Source: Enterobacter sp. ENT03 (GTDB taxonomy: Bacteria; Pseudomonadota; Gammaproteobacteria; Enterobacterales; Enterobacteriaceae). From it: a stretch of 64,000 bases of DNA. Made by a program: the position numbers and the translations under genes. The notes beneath the pieces are model-generated. The model saw nothing but the letters and a program-made list of their open reading frames with translations, was not told where the DNA came from and did not search any database. Location of the stretch: positions 1 through 64,000 of the forward strand of contig NZ_JAHUXA010000012.1 in NCBI RefSeq assembly GCF_019218745.1, written 5' to 3'. Below are positions 48,698 to 58,586 of the stretch, one piece after another. The first letter of the stretch is position 1, and every line of letters begins with the position of its first letter.

Positions 48698-50062
48698 TTA
48701 ATATGCTCTGAGCGTGCGAAAAACCGAGGCCAGTTTGCTGGCGTCTTTAATACCCGGTTCACGCTCTACGCCTGAATTAAAATCGAGGCCGGCACAACCG
48801 GCTCTGGCGGCTTCCACGCAGTTGTCGGCACCGAGGCCACCTGCGAGCAGTACATTGTCGAGGCGTTGTCCTGCCAGCAGCGACCAGTCAAATCGCTCCC
48901 CGCTGCCACCCTGACCGTTATCGAAAAGGTATTTGTCCACTTGCTGATAATCCCGCGCGGGCAGGGTACTGGTGACGCTGAGCGCTTTCCAGATCTGCAC
49001 ATCGGCGGGCAGCGCGGCGCGTAACGCATTCACATACTGCTGATCTTCTGATCCGTGCAGTTGCACCGCGGCAAGTCCCAGCCGTTGCGCCCGGCTGACC
49101 ACATCCTCTACCGGCGCGTTGCGGAACACGCCGACATAGCGCAGGCCCGGCGCGGCCCTTATCACCGCCTGCGCCTGTTCATCGCTGACTGCGCGTGGCG
49201 AGGTGTCGACAAAAATCAGCCCGCCGTACATCGCCCCCGCCTCATAAGCGGCCTGTGCATCTTCCGCGCGGGTTAACCCACAGACTTTGTTTTCGCCGAG
49301 CAGCACACGCTGCACGGCGGCGTTCAGATCGGGATACTCCATCAATGCCGAGCCAATCAGAAAACCGTTGGTGAAATGACTGAGTTCACGCACCTGCGCA
49401 TAGGTGTTAATGCCGGACTCACTGATCACCGTCACCCCCGCACCGAGACGCGGTGCCAGCTGACGGGTGCGGTTCAAATCGATGGAGAGATCGCGCAGGT
49501 CACGGTTATTAATACCGACCACTTTCGCCTCAAGAGCGATGGCGCGTTCCAGCTCTTCTTCATTACTGACTTCCGTCAGCACGCCCATCTCCAGACTATG
49601 CGCGACGGCGGCAAGCTGGCGATACTGCTCATCATCCAGCACGGACAGCATCAGCAGGCAGGCATCCGCCTGGTAGAAACGCGCCAGGTAAATCTGGTAA
49701 GGATCGATAATGAAGTCCTTACAGAGGATCGGCTGCGGCGCGATGGCGCTGACTACCGGCAGAAAATCGAAGCTGCCGTGGAAATATTTCTCATCCGTCA
49801 GCACCGAAATGGCTGACGCATGGTTTTTGTAGATCGCGGCGATCTGCGCCGGATCGAAGTCTTCGCGGATCACGCCTTTGGACGGCGAGGCTTTTTTGCA
49901 CTCCAGAATAAAGGCCGTCCGCGCGCCCTGCAGGGCAGAATAGAAACGGCGCGTACTCGGTACCACTTCATTTTGAAAACTGGCCAGCGGCTGTTGCGCT
50001 TTGCGGGCCTCAACCCAAATCGCCTTATCTGCGACGATTTTCGCTAAAACGGTTTCCATCAT
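48698..50062 (-). CDS. trpC: Bifunctional indole-3-glycerol-phosphate synthase / PRA isomerase
   Basis: 454 residues (E. coli 453). The N-terminal IGPS barrel ([26 protein letters not shown]) is fused to the C-terminal TrpF PRA isomerase ([29 protein letters not shown]), as in enterics. The two domains do consecutive steps from PRA to indole-glycerol phosphate. It starts directly after the trpD stop. Confidence 0.97.
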   Translation of the reverse strand: MMETVLAKIVADKAIWVEARKAQQPLASFQNEVVPSTRRFYSALQGARTAFILECKKASPSKGVIREDFDPAQIAAIYKNHASAISVLTDEKYFHGSFDFLPVVSAIAPQPILCKDFIIDPYQIYLARFYQADACLLMLSVLDDEQYRQLAAVAHSLEMGVLTEVSNEEELERAIALEAKVVGINNRDLRDLSIDLNRTRQLAPRLGAGVTVISESGINTYAQVRELSHFTNGFLIGSALMEYPDLNAAVQRVLLGENKVCGLTRAEDAQAAYEAGAMYGGLIFVDTSPRAVSDEQAQAVIRAAPGLRYVGVFRNAPVEDVVSRAQRLGLAAVQLHGSEDQQYVNALRAALPADVQIWKALSVTSTLPARDYQQVDKYLFDNGQGGSGERFDWSLLAGQRLDNVLLAGGLGADNCVEAARAGCAGLDFNSGVEREPGIKDASKLASVFRTLRAY

Positions 50063-51658
50063 TTACCCTCTTGCCGCAAGTGCGGTGACTTTGTCATACG
50101 CCGCACCGCTGTGCAGCACATCCAGAACTTTTTGCGCATTGGCCTGTAAATCTTCTTCACCGTGCAGACGCATCAGCATGGCGACGTTGGCGGCCACGGC
50201 GGCTTCATGCGCAGCCTCGCCTTTACCTTGTAATAAGCGCGTCAGAATGTCACGGTTTTCTTCCGGCGTGCCGCCTGCCAGTTGCTCCTGATGATAAGGC
50301 GTCAGGCCGAAATCAGCGGCGGTCAGTTGATAGCTTTTGATTTCACCTTCGTGCAGCTCGGCTACTACCGTCGGCGCATGCAATGACACTTCATCCATGC
50401 CGCCGCTGTGTACCACTGCTGCGCGCTGATAACCAAGCACGCGCAGGGTTTCGGCAATCGGCAGTACCAGTTCCGGGCTATAGACGCCGATCAGCGCCAG
50501 CGGCGGATGCGCCGGGTTGATCAGCGGCCCCAGCACGTTAAACAGCGTGCGGGTTTTCAGCTGCTGGCGTACCGGCATCGCATGGCGGAAACCGATGTGA
50601 TATTTCGGCGCAAACAGGAAACAGACGCCCAGCTCATCCAGCGCGGTGCGGGATTTTTCCGCCTGCATATCCAGATTAATGCCAAAGGCCGCCAGCAGAT
50701 CCGACGAACCCGATTTACTGGAGACGCTGCGATTGCCGTGCTTGGCGACTTTCAGCCCGCAGGCCGCTGCCACAAAGGCGCTGGCGGTGGAAATATTAAT
50801 GCTGTTACTGCCGTCGCCGCCGGTACCGACAATATCGGCAAAGGCATAATCCGGGCGCGGGAAGGGCGCGGCATTTTCCAGCAGGGCGGTGGCGGCCCCG
50901 GCGATTTCATTCGGGTGTTCGCCACGAATTTTCATGCTCACCAGCGCCGCTGCCAGTTGCTCTGGCTTCAGCTCGCCGCGGACCACCGCAGAAAATAGCT
51001 GGTGACTCTCCTGCTGGCTCAGCGTTTGCGCCTGGTAAAGTTTTTCAAGGATCGGTTGCAGGGTATTGGTCTGCTCCAGTTTCTGCATCGCCCATGCCAG
51101 CGTTTGCTCCAGTAAACGTGCGCCCTGGGTGGTGAGGATCGATTCCGGATGGAACTGGAAGCCACAGACGCGATCCGTATCGTGGCGTACGGCCATCACC
51201 ATGCCGTTGAAATGGGCATTGATGGTCAGACCCGCCGGAACATTGCTGCCCACCAGCGAATGGTAACGGGCGACCGGCAGGGGGTTACTCAGCCCGGCAA
51301 ACATCGCCTGGCCGTCATGTTCAATACTGGAGGCTTTACCGTGCAGGATCTCACCGGCCTGGCCCACGTAGCCGCCGTAGGCTTCGACAATCGCCTGATG
51401 GCCCAGACAGATGCCGATGATCGGCAGCTTACCGCGCAGGCGGGTTAACAACTCTGGCATACAGCCTGCTTCTGAAGGCGCGCCCGGGCCTGGGGAGAGC
51501 ATCAGTACCGGGTTATCCATGGTGGTCAGGCGGTCAATGAGCGTCTGCGCCGGGACATGGTTACGATAAATCACCACGTTGTGCCCGCTGGCACGCAGCT
51601 GATCGGCGAGGTTGTAAGTAAACGAGTCGATATTATCGAGCAGCAGAATATCAGCCAT
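50063..51658 (-). CDS. trpD: Anthranilate synthase glutaminase (TrpG) / anthranilate phosphoribosyltransferase
   Basis: 531 residues, as in E. coli: a fused TrpG-TrpD. The class-I glutamine amidotransferase domain has nucleophile C84 ([11 protein letters not shown]) and His/Glu near 170 (FQFHPESIL). The phosphoribosyltransferase domain follows from about 200 ([25 protein letters not shown]). The start overlaps the trpE stop by one base. Confidence 0.97.
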   Translation of the reverse strand: MADILLLDNIDSFTYNLADQLRASGHNVVIYRNHVPAQTLIDRLTTMDNPVLMLSPGPGAPSEAGCMPELLTRLRGKLPIIGICLGHQAIVEAYGGYVGQAGEILHGKASSIEHDGQAMFAGLSNPLPVARYHSLVGSNVPAGLTINAHFNGMVMAVRHDTDRVCGFQFHPESILTTQGARLLEQTLAWAMQKLEQTNTLQPILEKLYQAQTLSQQESHQLFSAVVRGELKPEQLAAALVSMKIRGEHPNEIAGAATALLENAAPFPRPDYAFADIVGTGGDGSNSINISTASAFVAAACGLKVAKHGNRSVSSKSGSSDLLAAFGINLDMQAEKSRTALDELGVCFLFAPKYHIGFRHAMPVRQQLKTRTLFNVLGPLINPAHPPLALIGVYSPELVLPIAETLRVLGYQRAAVVHSGGMDEVSLHAPTVVAELHEGEIKSYQLTAADFGLTPYHQEQLAGGTPEENRDILTRLLQGKGEAAHEAAVAANVAMLMRLHGEEDLQANAQKVLDVLHSGAAYDKVTALAARG

Positions 51659-53220
51659 CAGAACGTCTCCTGTGCGTGATGTGCAGTGGCAATGGCGCGC
51701 AGGACGGCGCGGGCTTTATTACGGGTTTCATCGGCTTCGGACTGCGGGACAGAATCCAGTACCACGCCGGCACCCGCCTGAACGGTGGCGATGCCGTTTT
51801 CCACGTAGGCAGAACGGATAACGATACAGGTGTCGAGATCGCCGTGGGCGGTAAAATATCCCACCGCGCCGCCGTAGCTGCCACGCCGGGTACCTTCGGC
51901 ACCGGCAATCAGCTGCATGGCGCGAACTTTTGGCGCGCCGCTCAGGGTGCCCATATTCATACAGGCGCGATAGGCGTGCAGCGCATCCAGGTCATGGCGC
52001 AGTTCACCCACCACGCGGGACACCAGGTGCATGACAAACGAATAGCGGTCAACTTTGGTCAGGTCAGCCACGTAGCGGCTGCCCGGCGTACAGATGCGCG
52101 CCAGGTCGTTACGCGCCAGATCCACCAACATCAGGTGCTCTGACAGCTCTTTGTGATCGGTGCGCATTTCAAGCTCAATACGGCTGTCGAGATCGCGATC
52201 CAGCGAGCCGTCGGCGCGACGACCGCGCGGGCGTGTGCCGGCAATCGGGTAGATCTCAATCTGGCGGGAGGTGGAGTCATATTTCAGCGAGCTTTCCGGC
52301 GAGGCACCGAACAGGGTGAAATCAGCATCCTGCATAAAGAACATGTACGGGCTGGGATTGCTTTTCTTCAGCACATCATAGGCCGCCAGCGGCGAGGGGC
52401 AGGGGAGCGAGAAGCGGCGGGACGGCACCACCTGGAAAATCTCCCCGGCGCGGATCGCTTTCTGCATTTCGCGTACTACCGCACCGTACTCTTCATCGCT
52501 CTGGTTACAGTCGCAGCGCATGGAGGCAATGGATTCAACCGGCAGGGCAACCGGCACATCGTGCAGCTGCTGGCGCAGGGTCGCCATCCGTTGTGTCAGG
52601 CGATCGCGCTCGGCAGCCTGTGGCGTAAAGAGGCTTGCCTGAATACGGGTATGCTGTTTCTGGTGATCAATGACCAGCAGCGTTTCCGCCAGATAAAAAC
52701 AGTAATCCGGGCAGTTATTGTCCTGAGTCAGTGCCGGTAAATCTTCAAAACCTGCCACCAGGTCATAGGCAAACAGACCGCCGAAAAACATCGCTTCGCG
52801 CTCATCGGCTGGCAGGGTGACCAGTGTTTGTAACAGACGGAAGGCATCGAATACTGATAAGGAGCATAGACGGGCGTCTTCATCCAGCAGCGTGCTCACC
52901 GGCGGAAAGCGCAGCACGCGGCTGGTGGCGGTTTTACTGTTGTCTACGCCAGACGGCAGCGCCGCATCCAGCAGCGGTAGCAGGGACGCGCCGTTATCGG
53001 TAAATGCATTGATAGTGACAGTGTCACCAAGTGCGGTAATGCGCATGGCGGCATCCACCAGCAACAGGCTTTTTAAATCATTTTTGCTGTCGATGTCGGC
53101 GGATTCGAGCAGCAGCGTCGCCGGACGCGCGCCGCAGATCTGATGAAACAGCGCCGTGGGATTTTCACGGTACACGGCGTCATCGGTAAGAAGTTCGAGT
53201 GCTGGTTTTTGCGTTTGCAT
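51658..53220 (-). CDS. trpE: Anthranilate synthase component I
   Basis: 520 residues, the E. coli length, from ATG 53220. Chorismate-utilising enzyme that makes anthranilate with ammonia from TrpG. The tryptophan feedback segment [10 protein letters not shown] is near 36-45; the chorismate-binding C-terminal domain includes [11 protein letters not shown] and [12 protein letters not shown]. Regulated by TrpR and attenuation. Confidence 0.97.
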   Translation of the reverse strand: MQTQKPALELLTDDAVYRENPTALFHQICGARPATLLLESADIDSKNDLKSLLLVDAAMRITALGDTVTINAFTDNGASLLPLLDAALPSGVDNSKTATSRVLRFPPVSTLLDEDARLCSLSVFDAFRLLQTLVTLPADEREAMFFGGLFAYDLVAGFEDLPALTQDNNCPDYCFYLAETLLVIDHQKQHTRIQASLFTPQAAERDRLTQRMATLRQQLHDVPVALPVESIASMRCDCNQSDEEYGAVVREMQKAIRAGEIFQVVPSRRFSLPCPSPLAAYDVLKKSNPSPYMFFMQDADFTLFGASPESSLKYDSTSRQIEIYPIAGTRPRGRRADGSLDRDLDSRIELEMRTDHKELSEHLMLVDLARNDLARICTPGSRYVADLTKVDRYSFVMHLVSRVVGELRHDLDALHAYRACMNMGTLSGAPKVRAMQLIAGAEGTRRGSYGGAVGYFTAHGDLDTCIVIRSAYVENGIATVQAGAGVVLDSVPQSEADETRNKARAVLRAIATAHHAQETF

Positions 53221-53244
53221 AATCGTTCTCGTTATTTTGTTCAT

Positions 53245-53269
53245 AAAAAAGCCCGCGCAGGTGGCGGGC
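53245..53269 (-). terminator. trp attenuator
   Basis: On the minus strand GCCCGC (53269-53264) pairs with GCGGGC (53256-53251), followed by six T residues. It lies between the trpL stop and trpE. It is the 3:4 hairpin of the trp leader; an alternative 2:3 pairing with the upstream leader is expected when ribosomes stall at the Trp codons. Confidence 0.88.
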
Positions 53270-53302
53270 CGGGGTATCTGTTTGCGTGACGCAGACGTGA
53301 CC

Positions 53303-53359
53303 TCACTGCCCGTTATCAGGAGTGCGCCACCAGCGATTACGTGTTGTGAGTGCAGTCAT
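53303..53359 (-). CDS. trpL: trp operon leader peptide
   Basis: 18 codons: [18 protein letters not shown]. Tandem Trp codons at 10-11 sense charged tRNA-Trp. The WWRT core is shared with E. coli TrpL (14 codons), but the N-terminus and the four-codon tail differ. GAGG lies nine bases upstream of the ATG. Too short for routine gene callers. Confidence 0.88.
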   Translation of the reverse strand: MTALTTRNRWWRTPDNGQ

Positions 53360-53386
53360 TTTCAGATACCTCGTCGTGTGAACTTG

Positions 53387-53421
53387 CGTACTAGTTAACT
53401 GGTTCGGCGAAATAAAGTCAA
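53387..53421 (-). promoter_or_regulatory. trp promoter and TrpR operator
   Basis: Minus strand -35 TTGACT (53421-53416), 17-bp spacer and -10 TTAACT (53398-53393). The operator CGAACCAGTTAACTAGTACG (53406-53387) covers the -10 and differs from the E. coli TrpR site by one base as I recall it. Confidence 0.93.
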
Positions 53422-53497
53422 CCCCTGATTTCGCAAAAAACATCCGCAGCCGTTATGATGGGGCGGTTACTTTCTTTACATCCCCATGGGAGCCGCT

Positions 53498-54379
53498 TTG
53501 AGCGACACGAATTACGCAGTGATTTACGATCTTCATTCCCATACGCTCGCTTCAGACGGATTGCTTTCACCCGAACAACTGGTGCATCGCGCGGTTGAGA
53601 TGCGCGTCGGTACGCTGGCGATCACCGATCATGACACCACCGACGCGATTGCCGCAGCCCAGGCCGAAATCGAACGCGCCGGTCTGGCATTAACGCTCAT
53701 ACCCGGCGTGGAAATCTCTACGCTGTGGGAAAATCATGAGATTCATATTGTCGGGCTGAATATTGATACCACTCATCCGGCAATGTGTGAACTGCTGGAC
53801 GAACAAAAGGCGCGACGCCAGCAGCGGGCGCAGTTAATCGCGGAACGCCTTGAAAAGGCGCATATCCCTGGTGCGCTGGAAGGCGCGCAAGCGCTGGCGC
53901 AGGGTGGTGCGGTAACGCGTGGGCACTTTGCGCGTTTTCTGGTGGCGAATGGCAAAGCAAATAATGTGGCGGATGTGTTTAAAAAATACCTCGCGCGCGG
54001 GAAAACCGGCTACGTTCCGCCACAGTGGTGTACAATAAAACAAGCTATTGATGTCATTCATCATTCTGGCGGCAAAGCGGTGATCGCCCATCCGGGGCGG
54101 TATGATTTGAGCGCTAAATGGCTGAAAAGACTGCTGGCACACTTCGCCGAACAGGGTGGCGACGCGATGGAAGTATCGCAATGTCAGCAGGCACCTAACG
54201 AGCGCACCCAGCTTGCTGCTTATGCGCAACAGTTTGGTTTACTGGCGTCGCAGGGCTCTGATTTCCATCAGCCCTGCCCGTGGATCGAACTGGGCCGTAA
54301 GCTCTGGTTACCGGCAGGCGTGGAAGGGGTGTGGCAGTCATGGGAGCAGCCACAGAACACCATTGAGAGGGCAGTATGA
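53498..54379 (+). CDS. rnm: PHP-domain 5'-3' exoribonuclease (RNase AM)
   Basis: 293 residues from TTG 53498 (MSDTNYAVIYDLHSH), which has GGAG five bases upstream and gives the E. coli YciV/TrpH length. An ATG at 53486 would add four residues but overlaps that SD. PHP metal-binding motifs DLHSH and ITDHDTT, and later HPGRY and GSDFH, are intact. In E. coli it matures 5' ends of rRNAs and also acts on 3',5'-bisphosphonucleotides. It overlaps yciO by 4 bp. Confidence 0.93.
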   Translation: MSDTNYAVIYDLHSHTLASDGLLSPEQLVHRAVEMRVGTLAITDHDTTDAIAAAQAEIERAGLALTLIPGVEISTLWENHEIHIVGLNIDTTHPAMCELLDEQKARRQQRAQLIAERLEKAHIPGALEGAQALAQGGAVTRGHFARFLVANGKANNVADVFKKYLARGKTGYVPPQWCTIKQAIDVIHHSGGKAVIAHPGRYDLSAKWLKRLLAHFAEQGGDAMEVSQCQQAPNERTQLAAYAQQFGLLASQGSDFHQPCPWIELGRKLWLPAGVEGVWQSWEQPQNTIERAV

Positions 54380-54996
54380 GTCAGTTTTTCTATATTCATC
54401 CGGACAACCCGCAGGCACGGCTGATTAATCAGGCCGTGGAGATCGTGCGCAAAGGCGGGGTGATCGTTTATCCCACCGATTCCGGTTATGCGCTGGGCTG
54501 TAAAATCGAAGACAAAGGTGCCATGGAGCGCATTTGTCGTATTCGCCAGTTGCCGGACGGCCACAACTTCACCCTGATGTGCCGTGATCTGTCGGAGCTG
54601 TCTACCTACGCCTTTGTGGATAACGTGGCGTTTCGTCTGATTAAAAACAACACGCCCGGCAATTACACCTTCATCCTGAAGGGTACGAAAGAGGTGCCGC
54701 GCCGCCTGTTGCAGGAAAAGCGTAAAACCATCGGCCTGCGTGTACCGTCAAACCCTATCGCGCTGGCGCTACTGGAAACGCTGGGCGAGCCGATGCTTTC
54801 CACCTCGCTGATGCTGCCGGGTAGCGACTTCACCGAGTCCGACCCGGAAGAGATCAAAGATCGTCTGGAAAAACATGTCGATCTGGTGATCCACGGTGGT
54901 TACCTCGGTCAGCAGCCGACCACCGTTATTGATCTCACCGACCATTCGCCGGTGATCCTGCGCGAAGGCGTGGGTGATGTGAAACCTTTCCTGTAA
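54376..54996 (+). CDS. yciO: YrdC/Sua5-family protein YciO
   Basis: 206 residues, same as E. coli. YrdC-like nucleotide-binding fold (IVYPTDSGYALGCKIEDK, NPIALALLETLGEPMLSTS). Related to threonylcarbamoyl-AMP synthase TsaC, but the physiological role is less certain. Translationally coupled to rnm. Confidence 0.94.
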   Translation: MSQFFYIHPDNPQARLINQAVEIVRKGGVIVYPTDSGYALGCKIEDKGAMERICRIRQLPDGHNFTLMCRDLSELSTYAFVDNVAFRLIKNNTPGNYTFILKGTKEVPRRLLQEKRKTIGLRVPSNPIALALLETLGEPMLSTSLMLPGSDFTESDPEEIKDRLEKHVDLVIHGGYLGQQPTTVIDLTDHSPVILREGVGDVKPFL

Positions 54997-55028
54997 ATGA
55001 CGTGCCGGGCCACGTACTATGGCCCGGG

Positions 55029-55784
55029 TTATTGCGTACAAAACTCACTTAATGCCTGCGCCAGTCCTGTCGGGTTTTCCCACGACATAGCGTGGCCAGC
55101 TGCATCAATGACCCGGCACGCGATCTCCTGTGTGTTAACCGCCTCAAAATCAGGATCGGGTAACGACCACTCCCCGAACAGCAATTGCTTGCGAACCGGC
55201 AGGGCGGTAAAGAGCGAAAACCATTCAGGTTCGATACCCGTCACCAGAGATGTTGCTGCGCGCCAGACGGCGACCGGCAGGGTACTCTGTAATGAACCTT
55301 TCCACGGACTCGCTTCTTTATCAATTAAGTCCTGGTAGCCTTTAGCAACAAATTCCTCTTGCGAAAAGGCGGCTATCCCGCTGCTGAATTGACCGCCGCC
55401 TTTATAAAAGTTTGGCTCGGATACAATGAGTCCCAAAAGGGATGCCTGCATGGCGTTAGCCACTTCAATGGCAATGCTCCCGCCCATGCTGTGCCCGTAT
55501 AACCAGAACCGCGTTAAGCCAATGGCCGTCAGCAATTCTGTGACCGCGTGAGCCTGATCGGTGGTGGTGTAGGCGTAATGTTCAGGTTTATCACTGTAAC
55601 CGCTACCCGGTAAATCAATCAGGATCACCCGCCGCGGTGAAAAAGCCGGGTCCATGACGACACGCGGATATTCAAAGGACGAAGTGCAGCCTAGTCCGTG
55701 TATAAAAACCAGCGGTTCGCCAGGTCCAGGCAGATCGTGATAGCGGATCTGACATCCTGCAACAGAAGAGGTAAAGCTGTTCAT
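55029..55784 (-). CDS. Alpha/beta hydrolase of unknown substrate
   Basis: 251 residues from ATG 55784 (GGGAGG just upstream). The alpha/beta-hydrolase fold shows the oxyanion strand VFIHGLGCTSSF, nucleophile S99 in GHSMGG, and catalytic His H231 (AAGHAMSWENP). The acid is probably an Asp/Glu in LLFGEWSLPDPDF. There is no signal peptide, so it is cytoplasmic. E. coli has yciQ here instead; this gene is on the opposite strand to its neighbours. The substrate cannot be told from sequence. Confidence 0.85.
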   Translation of the reverse strand: MNSFTSSVAGCQIRYHDLPGPGEPLVFIHGLGCTSSFEYPRVVMDPAFSPRRVILIDLPGSGYSDKPEHYAYTTTDQAHAVTELLTAIGLTRFWLYGHSMGGSIAIEVANAMQASLLGLIVSEPNFYKGGGQFSSGIAAFSQEEFVAKGYQDLIDKEASPWKGSLQSTLPVAVWRAATSLVTGIEPEWFSLFTALPVRKQLLFGEWSLPDPDFEAVNTQEIACRVIDAAGHAMSWENPTGLAQALSEFCTQ

Positions 55785-55991
55785 TGTGCCTCCCGTTTGG
55801 ACGCCGAAGTGCTGTTCGCGAGCAGCGTTGCAGCATTCGTGCATAAATTCATGTAATATGTGCGGCCATATGAAATTCGGCGCGTTTCCTGACGCCAGCG
55901 ATTTTACATAGCAGCGAGGGGTGAATTTTATAACTCGTTGTTTTTGAAAGTATACCAGACGCCTGTGAAGGCGACACCTGAAGGATGCTCC

Positions 55992-56888
55992 ATGAGCGAG
56001 AAACTACAGAAAGTGCTGGCGCGTGCCGGCCACGGCTCACGCCGTGAAATTGAAACCATTATTGAAGCGGGTCGCGTCAGCGTTGACGGCAAAATTGCCA
56101 CGTTGGGCGACCGCGTTGAAGTCCAGCCGGGCCTGAAAATCCGCATCGACGGCCACCTGATCTCCGTAAAAGAATCCGTTGAACAAATTTGTCGCGTACT
56201 GGCCTACTACAAGCCGGAAGGCGAGCTGTGTACGCGTAACGATCCGGAAGGCCGTCCGACCGTGTTCGACCGTCTGCCGAAACTGCGCGGCGCGCGCTGG
56301 ATCGCGGTGGGGCGTCTTGACGTTAATACCTGCGGTCTGCTGCTGTTTACCACGGATGGTGAACTGGCGAACCGTCTGATGCACCCCAGCCGCGAAGTGG
56401 AGCGTGAATATGCCGTGCGGGTGTTTGGTCAGGTCGACGATAACAAGCTGCGTGAACTGGCCCGTGGCGTTCAGCTGGAAGATGGCCCGGCCGCCTTTAA
56501 AACCATCAAGTTCAGCGGCGGCGAAGGCATTAACCAGTGGTACAACGTGACCTTAACCGAAGGGCGCAACCGTGAAGTGCGTCGTTTGTGGGAAGCGGTG
56601 GGTGTGCAGGTCAGCCGCCTGATCCGCGTTCGCTACGGCGATATTCCGCTGCCGAAAGGCCTGCCGCGTGGCGGTTATACCGAACTGGACCTCGCCCAGA
56701 CCAACTACCTGCGTGAGCTGGTGGAGCTGAAACCGGAAACCGAATCGAAAGTGGCTGTCGAAAAAGATCGCCGCCGGGTGAAAGCGAATCAGATCCGCCG
56801 TGCGGTAAAACGTCACAGCCAGACGTCAAGCCCGCGTCCGGCATCGACCGGTCGCCGCTCCAGCACGCGCAATAAAACCAACGGTTAA
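55992..56888 (+). CDS. rluB: 23S rRNA pseudouridine-2605 synthase RluB
   Basis: 298 residues. An N-terminal S4 RNA-binding domain ([18 protein letters not shown]) precedes the RsuA-type catalytic domain with D110 in [14 protein letters not shown]. The basic C-terminal tail ([17 protein letters not shown]) is as in E. coli and slightly longer. It modifies U2605 of 23S rRNA. ATG 55992 is favoured over the upstream ATG 55938 because the S4 domain starts there. Confidence 0.95.
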   Translation: MSEKLQKVLARAGHGSRREIETIIEAGRVSVDGKIATLGDRVEVQPGLKIRIDGHLISVKESVEQICRVLAYYKPEGELCTRNDPEGRPTVFDRLPKLRGARWIAVGRLDVNTCGLLLFTTDGELANRLMHPSREVEREYAVRVFGQVDDNKLRELARGVQLEDGPAAFKTIKFSGGEGINQWYNVTLTEGRNREVRRLWEAVGVQVSRLIRVRYGDIPLPKGLPRGGYTELDLAQTNYLRELVELKPETESKVAVEKDRRRVKANQIRRAVKRHSQTSSPRPASTGRRSSTRNKTNG

Positions 56889-56899
56889 TCTGTACACCA

Positions 56900-56975
56900 G
56901 CCCGGCGGCGCTTCGCTTACACGGGCCTACAGCGCGTTGATGTGTAGGCCAGGTAAGCGTAGCGCCACTTGGCAA
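56900..56975. repeat. BIME (two REP units) after rluB
   Basis: GCCCGGCGGCGCTTCGCTTAC with its complement (56900-56930), and GTAGGCCAGGTAAGCGTAGC with its partner (56944-56975), in opposite orientations. Same family as at 23377 and 40357. Confidence 0.85.
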
Positions 56976-56981
56976 CATCCC

Positions 56982-57572
56982 TCAATAATCTATTCCCATC
57001 TGCGCTTTAACCCCGGCATCAAACGCATGCTTCACCGGTCGCAGTTCGCTGACCGTATCCGCCAGCTCAAGAATATCCCGATGACAACCGCGCCCGGTGA
57101 TAATCACCGTCTGATGCGCAGGGCGATTTTGCAGGGCGCTAAGCACCTCTTCCAGTGGCAAGTAATCGTAGGCCACCATATAAGTCAGCTCATCGAGGAT
57201 CACCAGATCCAGCGAGGCATCCGCCAGCATCCGGCGACCATGCTCCCAAACGGCGGTACAGGCGGCGGTATCCGCTTCGCGGTTTTGCGTGTCCCAGGTA
57301 AAACCGGTGGCCATCACCTGAAACTCTACGCCGTGAGGCTCCAGCAGATTGCGCTCGCCATTAGGCCAGGTGCCTTTGATAAACTGGATCACGCCGACTT
57401 TTTTACCATGTCCTACGGCGCGCGTGGCAGTGCCAAAGGCCGCGGTGGTTTTGCCTTTGCCGTTGCCGGTAAAGACGATGATAATGCCGCGTTCGTCCTG
57501 GGCGGCGGCAACGCGCGCATCGACTTTCTCTTTCACGCGCTGCTGACGCTGTTGATAACGATCTTCACTCAT
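56982..57572 (-). CDS. btuR: Cob(I)yrinic acid a,c-diamide adenosyltransferase
   Basis: 196 residues, as E. coli BtuR/CobA. It transfers adenosyl from ATP to cob(I)alamin, giving adenosylcobalamin. The P-loop VFTGNGKGKTTAAFG is near 30-45. Cytoplasmic; serves B12 imported by the TonB-dependent route. It overlaps the yciK stop by 4 bp and is probably cotranscribed with it. Confidence 0.95.
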   Translation of the reverse strand: MSEDRYQQRQQRVKEKVDARVAAAQDERGIIIVFTGNGKGKTTAAFGTATRAVGHGKKVGVIQFIKGTWPNGERNLLEPHGVEFQVMATGFTWDTQNREADTAACTAVWEHGRRMLADASLDLVILDELTYMVAYDYLPLEEVLSALQNRPAHQTVIITGRGCHRDILELADTVSELRPVKHAFDAGVKAQMGIDY

Positions 57573-58330
57573 TGTGATATTCCCGGTTTGCGTCCTGGCT
57601 GAGCATCAAAGCTCAGGCCGGTTTTGCGACGGCTGTCATCGCCCATTAACCATAAATAGAGCGGCATAATTTCCGCCGGGGTTTTAAGTTTTTGTGGATC
57701 TTCCGTCGGGAAGGCGCTGGCGCGCATGCCCGTACGGGTTCCGCCCGGATTGATACAGTTTACCCGCAAATGACGGCTCTGATACTCCTCTGCCAGCACC
57801 TGCATCATGCCTTCGGTGGCGAACTTTGAAGCGGCATAGGCGCCCCAGTTGGCACGCCCCTGACGCCCGACGCTGGAGGAGGTGAATACCAGCGAACCGG
57901 CATCGGATTTCAGTAATAAAGGAAGCAAGGCCTGGGTGAGGAAAAACGTGGCATTAACGTTGACCTGCATTACTCGCTGCCAGACCTCGGGCTTTTGCTG
58001 ATCCATTGGACAAATATCGCCCAGCAGACCGGCGTTATGCAGCACGCCGTCCAGACGTGAATAGTGCGCGGCAAGCGTCCCGGCAAGCTGTTCGCAATCG
58101 GCTGGCGTACAGGTTTCCATATCCAGGGTAAACCAGCGCGGCATCTGGCCGTTTTCATCGGCAATCGCCTGGGCAACCCGGCGCAGTTTCTCGTCATTTC
58201 GCCCCAGCAGGATCACCTGCGCGCCGTGGCGGGCATAGGTTCGCGCCGCTTCCTCGCCGATACCCGCGCTGGCTCCGGTCACCAGAATAATGCGGTTTTG
58301 CAGTAAATCACGTTGTGGCTGGTAATACAC
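57569..58330 (-). CDS. yciK: Short-chain dehydrogenase YciK
   Basis: 253 residues. Rossmann SDR with TGASAGIG (cofactor), NAG (LHNAGLLGD) and the catalytic Ser plus YAASK (WGAYAASKFATEG). The substrate is unknown. Translationally coupled to btuR. Confidence 0.94.
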   Translation of the reverse strand: MYYQPQRDLLQNRIILVTGASAGIGEEAARTYARHGAQVILLGRNDEKLRRVAQAIADENGQMPRWFTLDMETCTPADCEQLAGTLAAHYSRLDGVLHNAGLLGDICPMDQQKPEVWQRVMQVNVNATFFLTQALLPLLLKSDAGSLVFTSSSVGRQGRANWGAYAASKFATEGMMQVLAEEYQSRHLRVNCINPGGTRTGMRASAFPTEDPQKLKTPAEIMPLYLWLMGDDSRRKTGLSFDAQPGRKPGISQ

Positions 58331-58586
58331 AGGCTCTCCTCAGGCGTCGCCATCGCAGCGCGCCAGGCTGATGTCATCTTGTTTGGCTGGTTTTATGCCT
58401 TAAACAGGCCCTTATTTCAATCAGCCAAAGACTGGCAATCGCGCAGGTTAACACTTTGCAACCTTTTCATGGTGTCGAAAAAAATCAGGAAGATGCCTCG
58501 TAACATTGTGCAGTCGCAGAAGACGAGCCGGAATGGCTCATGTACACTGAATGCGACTAGATAACGGTTTAACCAGGGTGGTACGC

